64,000 bases of DNA from Paenibacillus tengchongensis. Lineage in GTDB: Bacteria > Bacillota > Bacilli > Paenibacillales > Paenibacillaceae. The position numbers and the translations under genes are program-made. The stretch covers positions 54,800 through 118,799 of the forward strand of contig NZ_WACP01000020.1 of the NCBI RefSeq assembly GCF_008973665.1, read 5' to 3'. Below are positions 16,645-24,793 of this stretch, piece by piece (the stretch's first letter is position 1; each line of letters starts with the position of its first letter). The notes under the pieces were generated by a model. It worked only from the letters and a program-made list of their open reading frames with translations, made no database searches and was not told where the DNA came from.

Positions 16645-18189
16645 TTATTTGCGGCTGGCAATCATGGATTGTCCGGTCATTTCCGCAGGCTGCGGAAGTC
16701 CCATCAGATCCAGGATGGTTGGAGCCACGTCGGCCAGAATGCCGGATTCACGCAGAACGACGTTCTCGCTGGTCACGATGAACGGAACCGGGTTGGTCGT
16801 ATGTGCCGTGAACGGACGGCCTTCTTCGTCAAATACCATATCCGCATTGCCGTGGTCGGCAATGATGATCGCTACGCCGCCTTTGGCGACAACGGCATCG
16901 ACAACTTTGCCTACACATTCGTCGGTTACTTCCACAGCCTTGATCGTAGGCTCCAGCATACCGGAGTGTCCTACCATATCAGGGTTGGCGAAGTTAAGAA
17001 TGATGGCATCCTGTCTCTCAGCTTCGATTTCCGCTACGCAGGCCGCCGCCACTTCGTAAGCGCTCATCTCCGGCTTAAGGTCATAGGTTGCCACTTTCGG
17101 CGAGTTGATCAGGATGCGGGTCTCGCCCGGCAGCTCCTCATCGCGTCCACCGCTGAAGAAGAAGGTAACATGCGGATATTTCTCGGTTTCCGCAATGCGC
17201 AGCTGCTTCTTGTTCTGCTGAACAAGCACTTCACCCAGCGTGTTGTCCAGATTCTTCGGCGAATAAGCCACATACCCCTGAACAGTCTCACTGAAGGTGG
17301 TCAAGCATACGAAGTGCAGATTCTGCGGGAAGAGCGGTCCACGGTCGAAACCGCGGAAATCCGAGTTCGTGAACACCTGCGACAGCTGAATCGCACGGTC
17401 CGGACGGAAGTTAAGGAATATAACGGAATCGCCGCTTTCCACCTTCGTTACCGGGTTGCCTTCATTGTCGACGATGACACTTGGCTCAACGAATTCATCA
17501 TACACAGAGTTCTGGTAGGATGCAGTGATAGCCTGCAGTGCGTCGGTATATTTCGGGCCTTCGCCGTAAACCATGGCACGGTAAGCTTTCTCTACGCGTT
17601 CCCAGCGCTTGTCGCGGTCCATTGCATAATAACGTCCCGAGACAGTAGCGATAGTACCTACGCCGACTTCTTCGATCTTGGCAATCAGCGATTGAATGAA
17701 TTTTTGGCCGCTGTCCGGAGGTACGTCCCGGCCGTCCATGAAGGCATGGATGAACACATCATGCATATCTTCTTTCTTGGCCAGGTCGAGCATCGCGAAC
17801 AGGTGGTTGATATGGCTGTGCACCCCGCCGTCGGAGACGAGCGCGTACAAGTGCAGCTTTTTGCTGGTCGATTTAGCGCTTCTTACGGCAGCAACCAGCG
17901 TTTCGTTCTCGAAGAACTCTCCGTCGCGGATCGACTTGTCGATACGGGTCAGGTCCTGGTATACAATGCGGCCTGCACCGATATTCAGGTGACCTACTTC
18001 GGAGTTCCCCATCTGCCCTTCGGGCAGACCCACAGCTTCTCCGCTCGCGGTAAGCGTAGTGTTGGGATATTGCTTCAGATAACGGTCATAGTTCGGTTTG
18101 TTGGCTTGGGCAACAGCGTTACCCTCATCCGTATTGCGCAGCCCGAATCCGTCCATGATGATCAGGGCTACCGGTCTTGGTGCTGCCAT
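16645..18189 (-). CDS. gpmI: 2,3-bisphosphoglycerate-independent phosphoglycerate mutase
   Basis: The 514-residue Mn-dependent enzyme interconverts 3- and 2-phosphoglycerate. Metal and catalytic motifs are MDGFGLR near the N-terminus, GNSEVGHLNIGAGR (phospho-Ser about residue 62), GRDVPP, and IIADHGNAD near the C-terminus. I used ATG 18189 because GAGGGGGCG precedes it and the tpiA stop is one base away; the open frame extends further upstream without a better start. Cotranscription with tpiA and eno is clear. Confidence 0.97.
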   Translation of the reverse strand: MAAPRPVALIIMDGFGLRNTDEGNAVAQANKPNYDRYLKQYPNTTLTASGEAVGLPEGQMGNSEVGHLNIGAGRIVYQDLTRIDKSIRDGEFFENETLVAAVRSAKSTSKKLHLYALVSDGGVHSHINHLFAMLDLAKKEDMHDVFIHAFMDGRDVPPDSGQKFIQSLIAKIEEVGVGTIATVSGRYYAMDRDKRWERVEKAYRAMVYGEGPKYTDALQAITASYQNSVYDEFVEPSVIVDNEGNPVTKVESGDSVIFLNFRPDRAIQLSQVFTNSDFRGFDRGPLFPQNLHFVCLTTFSETVQGYVAYSPKNLDNTLGEVLVQQNKKQLRIAETEKYPHVTFFFSGGRDEELPGETRILINSPKVATYDLKPEMSAYEVAAACVAEIEAERQDAIILNFANPDMVGHSGMLEPTIKAVEVTDECVGKVVDAVVAKGGVAIIIADHGNADMVFDEEGRPFTAHTTNPVPFIVTSENVVLRESGILADVAPTILDLMGLPQPAEMTGQSMIASRK

Positions 18190-18190
18190 C

Positions 18191-18946
18191 TTACTTCGCC
18201 CCCTCAACGAGTGAAACGAAGGAAGCAGGCTGCAGGCTGGCACCGCCGACGAGTGCGCCGTCGATGTCGCTTTGACTCATGTACTCCGTTACGTTCTCCG
18301 GCTTCACGCTGCCGCCGTACTGGATACGTACCGCATCAGCTGTTGCCTGATCATACAGATCCTTAACCAGGGTGCGGATATAGGAAATAACTTCGTTAGC
18401 ATCCTGGGATGTGGAGGATTTGCCTGTGCCAATCGCCCAGATCGGTTCATAAGCGATAACTACCTGTGCCGCCTGTTCAGCGCTCAGGCCGGCAAAAGCA
18501 GCCTCGGTTTGCACTTTGCATACGTCCTTAGTCTGGTCAGCTTCGCGCTCTTCGAGCTTTTCGCCTACGCAGACAATCGGAGTGATGCCATGGCGGAATG
18601 CCGCATGCATTTTCTTGTTGACGATTTCGTCGGTTTCAGCAAAGTATGCCCGGCGTTCGGAATGTCCGATGATGACATATTCTACGCCAAGGTCCTTCAG
18701 CATTACGCCGCTGATTTCGCCTGTGTACGCACCGTTATCTTCGAAGTGCAGGTTCTGTGCACCGATCTTGATCGTCGTGCCCTTCACCGCTGCTACAAGT
18801 GCAGGCAGGTTCGTGAATGGCGCACAAATTACAGTTTCCACGCCTTCCACTTCAGCTGCACCTTTTACTTCGGCGATGAAGCTCTCGGCTTCCGGAACGG
18901 TTTTGAACATTTTCCAGTTGCCTGCAATAATTGGGGTTCTACTCAT
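18191..18946 (-). CDS. tpiA: Triosephosphate isomerase
   Basis: The 251-residue enzyme interconverts dihydroxyacetone phosphate and glyceraldehyde 3-phosphate. The active-site Lys is in AGNWKM, the His in IIGHSERR, and the catalytic Glu in AYEPIWAIGTG; GGSVKPEN binds phosphate. It sits between pgk and gpmI, 25 bases after pgk. Confidence 0.98.
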   Translation of the reverse strand: MSRTPIIAGNWKMFKTVPEAESFIAEVKGAAEVEGVETVICAPFTNLPALVAAVKGTTIKIGAQNLHFEDNGAYTGEISGVMLKDLGVEYVIIGHSERRAYFAETDEIVNKKMHAAFRHGITPIVCVGEKLEEREADQTKDVCKVQTEAAFAGLSAEQAAQVVIAYEPIWAIGTGKSSTSQDANEVISYIRTLVKDLYDQATADAVRIQYGGSVKPENVTEYMSQSDIDGALVGGASLQPASFVSLVEGAK

Positions 18947-18971
18947 AGTGTTGCATTGCCTCCTTCTGGTC

Positions 18972-20153
18972 TTACTTGTCGTTCAGTGCCACTACGCCAG
19001 GAAGTGCTTTGCCTTCCATGAATTCCAGGGATGCACCGCCGCCGGTGGAGATATGATCCATTTGGTCGGCCAGGTGGAACTTCTCTGCAGCAGCTGCAGA
19101 GTCGCCGCCGCCGATTACTGTATAGCCTTCTGTAGTTGCACAAGCCTGTGCTACTGCCTTGGTGCCTTCAGCGAAGATGTCAATTTCAAATACGCCCATC
19201 GGTCCGTTCCATACGACCAGCTTGGAGTTTTTGATTACATCGGCATACAGCTCGCGGGTCTTAGGTCCGATGTCCAGACCTTCCCATTCGGCTGGAATTT
19301 CCGTAACATCAACGATCTTGGTGTTGGCATCCGCACCGAACTTGTCGGCAACGACAACGTCAACAGGAAGCAGGAAGTTCTTGCCCAGTTCCTTGGCCTT
19401 CTCGATAAATCCGAGTGCCACGTCGAGCTTCTCGTTGTCTACCAGCGAGTTGCCGATTTCGTAGCCTTGAGCTTTGGTGAATGTATAAGAAAGGCCGCCG
19501 CCGATCAGAACATTGTCAGCCAGGTTCAAGAGGTTGTTGATGACGTCAATTTTGTCTTTAACCTTGGAACCACCGATGATGGCAGTGAAAGGACGTTCAG
19601 GGTTCGAGAGCGCCTTACCCAGAACGGACAGTTCCTTCTCCATCAGGAGACCGGATACAGCCGGCAGGTGATGGGCGATGCCTTCTGTCGATGCGTGCGC
19701 ACGGTGAGCCGCGCCGAAAGCGTCGTTGACGAACAGGTCCGCCAGCTCAGCGAATTGCTTCGCCAGTTCCGGATCGTTCTTCTCTTCGCCCGGGTAGAAG
19801 CGGACGTTCTCGAGTACCAGTACATCGCCTTCGTTCAGTTCGGCGATCTGCGCTTTAACCGCTTCGCCAATCGCCTCATCGGCTTTGGCTACCGGCTTGC
19901 CGAGCAGCTCGGACAGGCGTTCAGCGGCAACGGTCAGACGCATGGAGTCCACGAACTGACCCTTCGGACGTCCCATGTGGCTGGCCAGAATGATCTTCGC
20001 GCCGTTCTCAATCAGATATTTAATCGTAGGCAGGGTTTCACGGATGCGGGTATCGTCGGTGATTTTACCGTCTTCTACAGGCACGTTGAAATCCACGCGC
20101 ACGAATACGCGTTTGCCTTTAACTTCTACATCACGCACACTTTTTTTGTTCAT
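18972..20153 (-). CDS. pgk: Phosphoglycerate kinase
   Basis: The 393-residue enzyme makes ATP from 1,3-bisphosphoglycerate. RVDFNVP is the N-terminal signature and GGGDSAAA the nucleotide loop. The ATG follows TGGAGGAT. It lies 111 bases after gap, in the usual position. Confidence 0.98.
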   Translation of the reverse strand: MNKKSVRDVEVKGKRVFVRVDFNVPVEDGKITDDTRIRETLPTIKYLIENGAKIILASHMGRPKGQFVDSMRLTVAAERLSELLGKPVAKADEAIGEAVKAQIAELNEGDVLVLENVRFYPGEEKNDPELAKQFAELADLFVNDAFGAAHRAHASTEGIAHHLPAVSGLLMEKELSVLGKALSNPERPFTAIIGGSKVKDKIDVINNLLNLADNVLIGGGLSYTFTKAQGYEIGNSLVDNEKLDVALGFIEKAKELGKNFLLPVDVVVADKFGADANTKIVDVTEIPAEWEGLDIGPKTRELYADVIKNSKLVVWNGPMGVFEIDIFAEGTKAVAQACATTEGYTVIGGGDSAAAAEKFHLADQMDHISTGGGASLEFMEGKALPGVVALNDK

Positions 20154-20264
20154 GATTATATATCCTCCACACCCAAATTGGTTTCGTTACGAATCCATTC
20201 AGAAAGAGCGGAAACAAGGAGATTCTGTTTCCGCTCTATAGATGCTGCTTATAGGCAATCGTTA

Positions 20265-21275
20265 TTACTTAGCCAGTTTTGCGAAGTGCTCCAGCGTGCG
20301 AACCAGCTGTGCAGTGTAGGACATTTCGTTGTCGTACCAAGCAACGGTCTTAACCAGTTGTTTGTCGCCTACAGTCAGCACTTTAGTCTGAGTAGCGTCG
20401 AACAGGGAACCGAAAGTGATGCCCTTGATGTCGGAGGATACGATTTCGTCTTCAGTGTAGCCGTAAGTTTCCGGATCGGAAGCTTCCTTCATGGCTGCAT
20501 TGATTTCGTCGGCAGTTACGTTCTTTTCCAGAACAGTAACCAGCTCAGTCAGGGAACCAGTTGGTACAGGCACGCGTTGTGCGGCGCCGTCCAGTTTGCC
20601 TTTCAGCTCAGGGATAACCAGGCCGATTGCTTTGGCAGCACCTGTAGTGTTAGGAATGATGTTCTCAGCAGCGGCGCGGGCGCGTCTGAAGTCGCCTTTG
20701 GCATGCGGAGCATCCAGAGTGTTCTGGTCGCCAGTGTAAGCATGGATTGTAGTCATCAGGCCTTCAACGATGCCGAACTTGTCGTTCAGAACCTTAGCCA
20801 TAGGAGCCAGGCAGTTCGTTGTGCAAGATGCGCCGGAGATTACAGTTTCAGAGCCGTCGAGGATGTCATGGTTAACGTTGTAAACAACGGTCTTCATGTC
20901 GCCTGTAGCCGGAGCGGAGATAACTACTTTCTTGGCTCCGCCTTTAAGGTGCTTCTCAGCAGCTTCTTTAGTTGTGAAAAAGCCTGTGCACTCCAGAACG
21001 ATGTCAACGCCCAGCTCGCCCCAAGGCAGCTCTTCAGGGTTGCGGTTAGCCAGAACTTTAACTTCCTTGCCGTTTACTTTAAAGAAGCCGTCATGTACTT
21101 CAACGTCTCCCTGGAATTTACCTTGAGTTGTATCATATTTAAGCAAATGAGCGAGCATCTTAGCGTCAGTCAGGTCGTTGATGGCCACCACTTCGATACC
21201 TTCTACATTCTGGATACGGCGGAAAGCGAGGCGTCCAATACGTCCAAAACCATTAATACCAACTTTTACACTCAT
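20265..21275 (-). CDS. gap: Glyceraldehyde-3-phosphate dehydrogenase (glycolytic)
   Basis: The 336-residue NAD-dependent enzyme has the Rossmann motif INGFGRIGRLAFRR and the catalytic SGASCTTNCLAP (nucleophilic Cys about 154). Asp in AINDLTD favours NAD over NADP, pointing to the glycolytic GapA type rather than gluconeogenic GapB. This agrees with its place directly after cggR. A 116-base spacer before it contains a second CggR-like half-operator. Confidence 0.97.
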   Translation of the reverse strand: MSVKVGINGFGRIGRLAFRRIQNVEGIEVVAINDLTDAKMLAHLLKYDTTQGKFQGDVEVHDGFFKVNGKEVKVLANRNPEELPWGELGVDIVLECTGFFTTKEAAEKHLKGGAKKVVISAPATGDMKTVVYNVNHDILDGSETVISGASCTTNCLAPMAKVLNDKFGIVEGLMTTIHAYTGDQNTLDAPHAKGDFRRARAAAENIIPNTTGAAKAIGLVIPELKGKLDGAAQRVPVPTGSLTELVTVLEKNVTADEINAAMKEASDPETYGYTEDEIVSSDIKGITFGSLFDATQTKVLTVGDKQLVKTVAWYDNEMSYTAQLVRTLEHFAKLAK

Positions 21276-21312
21276 TGAATAGTTCCTCCTAAATTTCGTT
21301 TTATTTATTCAA

Positions 21313-21339
21313 GACAGGCGGATTAGACCCGTCAAGACA
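21313..21339 (-). promoter_or_regulatory. Partial CggR-like operator between cggR and gap
   Basis: On the minus strand TGTC-4-CGGGTC-9-TGTC resembles the CggR consensus (CGGGAC-6-TGTC-4-CGGGAC-6-TGTC) in its inner spacing but not in the last gap. A TATACT box lies just upstream. An internal gap promoter is possible but weakly supported. Confidence 0.3.
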
Positions 21340-21391
21340 ACATGTTAAGTATAATGCATAATAACAGCGAATGCTCCCCATATGCTGGAAT

Positions 21392-22444
21392 TTATAACAC
21401 TTGCTGTAGTTGCATGTCGATTTCCTTGCCGATTTCGACAGCAGCCGACTCATCGATGACGAGGATATCCTCCTGGCCGAAACGCAGCATGGCATGAATG
21501 GCCTTTGCTTTGCGCTTGCCGCCGGCAATGCCGATGACAACCTCGGTGCGGATAATGTCCTCGAGACGGAGGCCCATCGTCAGCATCGTATGGACAACCT
21601 GGCCTTCTTCATTAAAATAATAGCCGAACGATTCGGCAACTGCGCCTTCACCTTGGATGTCGGCAATCGTCGCCTCATCCAGCCTGCGGCGGCGGGTCAT
21701 TTCCATGGCGTCCCCGATGCCATGCACAATAATACGCGACTTGCGGATAATCTGGACGATCTCCCCGATGTTGGCATCCATCGCCAGCGACTGATAAGCA
21801 TCCTCACTGAGCAGATCGGGCACATGCAGCAGCCGGTAATTGGCGCCGATCCGTTTGGCCATGGTCGAAGCGATCGTATTCGCCTGGATTTCCATGCTTT
21901 CCCCCAGGCCGCCTCTGGCCGGTACAAACCACGCGTTCTTGTAAGACAAGGACAGCGGCGGAGTCAACTGGTCGGCCACTTCGGCCAGCGTTGTTCCTCC
22001 GGTAACGGCAACGGTATCGCTGCCTTTCAGCGCGCCCAGCAGTGCTCTGGCGCCTGCGCGCCCAAGTTCCCGCTTCGTAAACGGCGATGTCTCGCAATCG
22101 CCGGGGACTACAATAACTTTGCTTAAATTGTACGTCGTGCGGATCTTCTCTTCCAGATCATCCAAGCCAAACAAGCTCTTGGCGATCGGCTCCAGCAGGT
22201 CTAACAGCCTGCGCCCGGCATCGCTGATGCGCATGCCAACACTTTCGATCTCAATAAGCCCTTGCGATTTCAGAAGATCTGTCTCGGCGCGCAGCACACG
22301 CTCGGTCATATCCATCGATGCTGCCAGCGTCCTGCGCCCGATAATATCGGAGAGCATGATCTGATGTAGAATCGTGTATCGTCTCTTAAGGGTTTCCATA
22401 AGATCAGGCAGAAGCTGCTTTTGGATTTCCAATAAATTACGCAT
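21392..22444 (-). CDS. cggR: Central glycolytic genes regulator CggR (SorC/DeoR type)
   Basis: The 350-residue repressor has an N-terminal helix-turn-helix (about 20-75) and a C-terminal SorC-type sugar-phosphate-binding domain. Signature strings are VVPGDCETSP, GGTTLAEVA, and GIAGGKRKAKAI near the end. In B. subtilis CggR represses its own operon and is released by fructose 1,6-bisphosphate. A near-perfect CggR operator lies in front of this gene. It is the first gene of the glycolytic operon. Confidence 0.95.
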   Translation of the reverse strand: MRNLLEIQKQLLPDLMETLKRRYTILHQIMLSDIIGRRTLAASMDMTERVLRAETDLLKSQGLIEIESVGMRISDAGRRLLDLLEPIAKSLFGLDDLEEKIRTTYNLSKVIVVPGDCETSPFTKRELGRAGARALLGALKGSDTVAVTGGTTLAEVADQLTPPLSLSYKNAWFVPARGGLGESMEIQANTIASTMAKRIGANYRLLHVPDLLSEDAYQSLAMDANIGEIVQIIRKSRIIVHGIGDAMEMTRRRRLDEATIADIQGEGAVAESFGYYFNEEGQVVHTMLTMGLRLEDIIRTEVVIGIAGGKRKAKAIHAMLRFGQEDILVIDESAAVEIGKEIDMQLQQVL

Positions 22445-22490
22445 GCTTTCACTCCTGCAACTTCGTCTTCCTCTATATCCCTTGTTCGTG

Positions 22491-22560
22491 GTCTTAAAAT
22501 GTCCCGGGTTAACTTTTTAAGTCCCACCCATATTCTACCCAAATCTTACGCGGAGTGCAA
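22491..22560 (-). promoter_or_regulatory. cggR promoter and CggR operator
   Basis: The minus strand has TTGCAC-17-TAGAAT (-35 at 22555-22560, -10 at 22532-22537). Immediately downstream is TGGGAC-6-AGTT-4-CGGGAC-6-AGAC (22491-22526). The spacing is exactly that of the B. subtilis CggR operator, located between promoter and first gene. Binding there would block transcription. Confidence 0.85.
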
Positions 22561-22689
22561 GTCTTCCGAGAGTATAATTCTCCACCCGTTTTCATCTTAT
22601 ACATTTCGTCTCCCGGTCCGCTTTCAGACTCTGATAGCTTGTCTATAGAAAGCGGAATGAAGAAATTGCTCTTCGGCCTGGATACATTG

Positions 22690-22718
22690 TTGCATTTTGA
22701 AAAGAAGTATATTATAAT
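22690..22718 (+). promoter_or_regulatory. tRNA-Arg promoter
   Basis: TTGCAT and TATAAT are separated by 17 bases and end 10 bases before the tRNA. Confidence 0.8.
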
Positions 22719-22728
22719 AAATTCTGTT

Positions 22729-22803
22729 GCGCCCGTGGTCCAATGGATATGACGTAGGCCTCCGAAGCCTGAGATCCAAGTTCGATTCTTGGCGGGCGCG
22801 CCA
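22729..22803 (+). tRNA. tRNA-Arg (anticodon CCG)
   Basis: The cloverleaf has acceptor GCGCCCG/CGGGCGC, anticodon loop CTCCGAA and T-arm TTCGATT. CCA is encoded. It decodes CGG. Confidence 0.95.
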
Positions 22804-22854
22804 TTATTTTCACGATTGTACATAATTTAGCAACAGTTATATAGTTATTAACCA

Positions 22855-22881
22855 AAGAGCCATGGAATGGCTCTTTTTTTT
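22855..22881 (+). terminator. tRNA-Arg terminator
   Basis: AAGAGCCAT and ATGGCTCTT pair around a 3-base loop and are followed by T7. Confidence 0.88.
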
Positions 22882-22890
22882 GAAACTAAG

Positions 22891-22930
22891 TTTGACTTTC
22901 TTTGACTTTTTGTTTGATTTTGTTTATCAT
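22891..22930 (+). promoter_or_regulatory. clpP promoter overlapped by CtsR operator
   Basis: TTTGACT-TTC-TTTGACT (22891-22907) is, read on the other strand, AGTCAAA-GAA-AGTCAAA, a perfect CtsR heptad repeat. The second heptad contains the -35 TTGACT of a promoter with -10 TATCAT (22925-22930) at 17 bases. Heat and protein-stress control of clpP by CtsR is therefore expected. Confidence 0.93.
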
Positions 22931-22994
22931 GTGGTTAATACGGTAACAGTAAAAATGAACACATTTGAAGAACCAATTCAAGGAGGTATTCCAC

Positions 22995-23591
22995 GTGAGT
23001 TATATTCCTATGGTAGTAGAACAAAGCAACCGCGGCGAGCGCGCTTATGACATCTATTCCCGCCTGCTGAAGGACCGCATCATTTTCCTTGGAACGGAGG
23101 TTAATGACGTGGTAGCCAATTCCATCATCGCGCAAATGCTTTTCCTGGCCGCCGAGGACCCGGAGAAGGATATTCATCTGTACATCAACAGCCCCGGCGG
23201 TTCGATCACGGCCGGTATGGCGATCTTTGATACCATGCAATATATTAAGCCGGATGTATCCACCATCTGTGTCGGCATGGCCGCATCGATGGGAGCATTC
23301 CTGCTGAATGCCGGCGCCGAGGGCAAACGCTTTGCCCTGCCGAACAGTGAAATCATGATTCACCAGCCGCTGGGCGGCGCCCAGGGCCAGGCTACGGATA
23401 TCGAAATCCGCGCCCGCCGCATCCTCAAGCTGCGCGACAAGCTGAACCGCATTCTCTCCGAGCGTACCGGCCAGCCGCTGGAACGCATTGAGAAGGACAC
23501 GGACCGCGACTACTTTATGAGCGCTGCCGACGCTGCCGAATACGGCATCGTCGACAAAGTCATCGAGAAGACGCTGCCTGCCGGCGTATAA
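22995..23591 (+). CDS. clpP: ATP-dependent Clp protease proteolytic subunit
   Basis: The 198-residue serine protease subunit forms the barrel that works with ClpX, ClpC or ClpE. The catalytic triad is visible as Ser98 (MAASMGAFLL), His123 (IMIHQPLGG) and Asp172 (DRDYFMSA). I selected GTG 22995, preceded by AAGGAGG; the in-frame ATG at 22965 lies upstream of that site. It is monocistronic between its CtsR-controlled promoter and a strong terminator. Confidence 0.97.
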   Translation: MSYIPMVVEQSNRGERAYDIYSRLLKDRIIFLGTEVNDVVANSIIAQMLFLAAEDPEKDIHLYINSPGGSITAGMAIFDTMQYIKPDVSTICVGMAASMGAFLLNAGAEGKRFALPNSEIMIHQPLGGAQGQATDIEIRARRILKLRDKLNRILSERTGQPLERIEKDTDRDYFMSAADAAEYGIVDKVIEKTLPAGV

Positions 23592-23605
23592 TCGCCAAGA
23601 ACATC

Positions 23606-23648
23606 AATAGGCTGTCCCGACCGTTAAAGGTCAGGACAGCCTATTTTG
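23606..23648 (+). terminator. clpP terminator
   Basis: AATAGGCTGTCC..GACC pairs with GGTC..GGACAGCCTATT and is followed by TTTG. Confidence 0.85.
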
Positions 23649-23660
23649 ATGTAGCGGTAC

Positions 23661-24299
23661 TCAGCCAAGTCTTCCATATCCAAGCCCATTCAGCTTACTC
23701 GCAATAACCTGATATCCCCGTCCGTTCGGATGCAGGCGGTCGATGAACAGCAGCGCCTGCTCATGGCCGGCAAACTCATTATATATGGAAGCAAAACCGC
23801 AGACCGGACTGCTGTAGCCCGCGGCGTACCGGTTAAACGCTTTTACCCAATCTGTGGCTTCATCCACTTGCGGGTAAGGATTGTACAGCCCGACTATACG
23901 GATAATGTAGGGACTACGCAATCCCGCCTTCAGTTGCGCTATCGTGCCCATGATATCCCCGAAATTCCGCCTACAGTTTCTGAACGCTTTCTGCAGCAGC
24001 GGTGATAAATCACCGGGACGGCTCCCCGCTGCCTTGGCTGCCTTGATCAGGTCGTTGCCCCCGATGGAAATCGTAATCAGCTCGGCGTCCCGGACCGCCA
24101 TTCGATAATTATAATCGTTCTTCAGCCGCTGCTCCAGCCCCTCGGTAGTCATGCCGTTTACGCCCAGATTCGTCAGGCTGACCGGTGTGCCGAGCCTCCT
24201 CTCCGCCATCCGGCGGTAAGCCGGAACAAAACCGTTCCCCGGTAGCGCCCCGAAGCCCGTCGTCAGAGAATCGCCGATCGCCGCATATTGATAGCTCAT
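23661..24299 (-). CDS. GDSL-family lipase/esterase (SGNH hydrolase)
   Basis: The 212-residue protein has the four SGNH blocks: AIGDSLTTGFG (Ser nucleophile), NLGVNGMTT (Gly), SIGGNDL (Asn) and DRLHPNGRGY (catalytic Asp/His). There is no signal peptide, so it is probably cytosolic; the substrate is unknown. The start is ATG 24299 directly after AGGAGGAGG; the open frame upstream lacks a site. B. subtilis has comparable small SGNH esterases. Confidence 0.9.
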   Translation of the reverse strand: MSYQYAAIGDSLTTGFGALPGNGFVPAYRRMAERRLGTPVSLTNLGVNGMTTEGLEQRLKNDYNYRMAVRDAELITISIGGNDLIKAAKAAGSRPGDLSPLLQKAFRNCRRNFGDIMGTIAQLKAGLRSPYIIRIVGLYNPYPQVDEATDWVKAFNRYAAGYSSPVCGFASIYNEFAGHEQALLFIDRLHPNGRGYQVIASKLNGLGYGRLG

Positions 24300-24464
24300 C
24301 CGTATCCTCCTCCTGTTAAAATAAGCCGCTCCTTGCTTCAGCTTATGAGGGACAGGGTGAAGGCGTAACGGCAGGTAACTGATTGTGTTACTTAAAAATA
24401 ACAATCATTCAATAATTATTTAGATATAACCTTTGGAAAGCGTATTCATATTTCTGGGATTATT

Positions 24465-24479
24465 TGAGATAATATCTCA
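24465..24479. repeat. Perfect 15-base palindrome
   Basis: TGAGATAATATCTCA has six-base arms around AAT. It lies between the esterase gene and a gene remnant. No ribosome site or T run accompanies it, so an operator is more likely than a terminator. Confidence 0.35.
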
Positions 24480-24724
24480 GGATCTATTGCCGTTATTTTC
24501 TTTACTATAATGAGTTTGATGCGAAGCTAGGGTATACCATCCATTCCCGCGAGGGAGAGCCTTCCAAGTACACTTTGACCAAAGATATGCTTTTGGACCA
24601 TATGTATATGGATCTCTGGGCTGTACAGGAGCAAGAGGCCTCGCAGTATCTCGGTCAGGAAATCGTCTTGTATGGCTTTGTCGTAGGCCAGAAAGAATAC
24701 CCCTCCTCAAGGGGCTCCCTATAA
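24473..24724 (+). pseudogene. C-terminal gene remnant of unknown family
   Basis: A frame open between stops encodes protein-like text including YYNEFDAKLGYTIHSREGE and ASQYLGQEIVLYGFVVGQKE. The first Met comes only in the middle (MLLDHMYMDLW), and no ribosome site precedes it. It looks like the 3' end of a gene whose 5' part was lost. I do not recognise the family. It is the only coding signal between 24300 and 24793. Confidence 0.4.
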
Positions 24725-24740
24725 TCTCACCACACAACAA

Positions 24741-24775
24741 TAAGCCCCTCACTCCGGCCAGGGAGCGAAGGGCCT
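24741..24775 (-). terminator. Terminator of the DUF3298-type gene
   Basis: AGGCCCTTCGCTCC and GGAGTGAGGGGCTT form a stem on the minus strand followed by ATTGTTGTG. Confidence 0.65.
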
Positions 24776-24793
24776 GTATTCGTAACGAAGCAG

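Noticed and set aside
16615..18366. A 583-codon plus-strand frame across gpmI
   Set aside because: It is antisense to a clear gpmI with strong codon bias and shows no known motif.
18516..21278. A 920-codon plus-strand frame across tpiA, pgk and gap
   Set aside because: It is the mirror of highly codon-biased glycolytic genes. The minus-strand proteins are unmistakable.
24477..24752. A 91-codon minus-strand gene
   Set aside because: It overlaps the terminator of the downstream gene and has no ribosome site; the plus-strand remnant reads more like protein.
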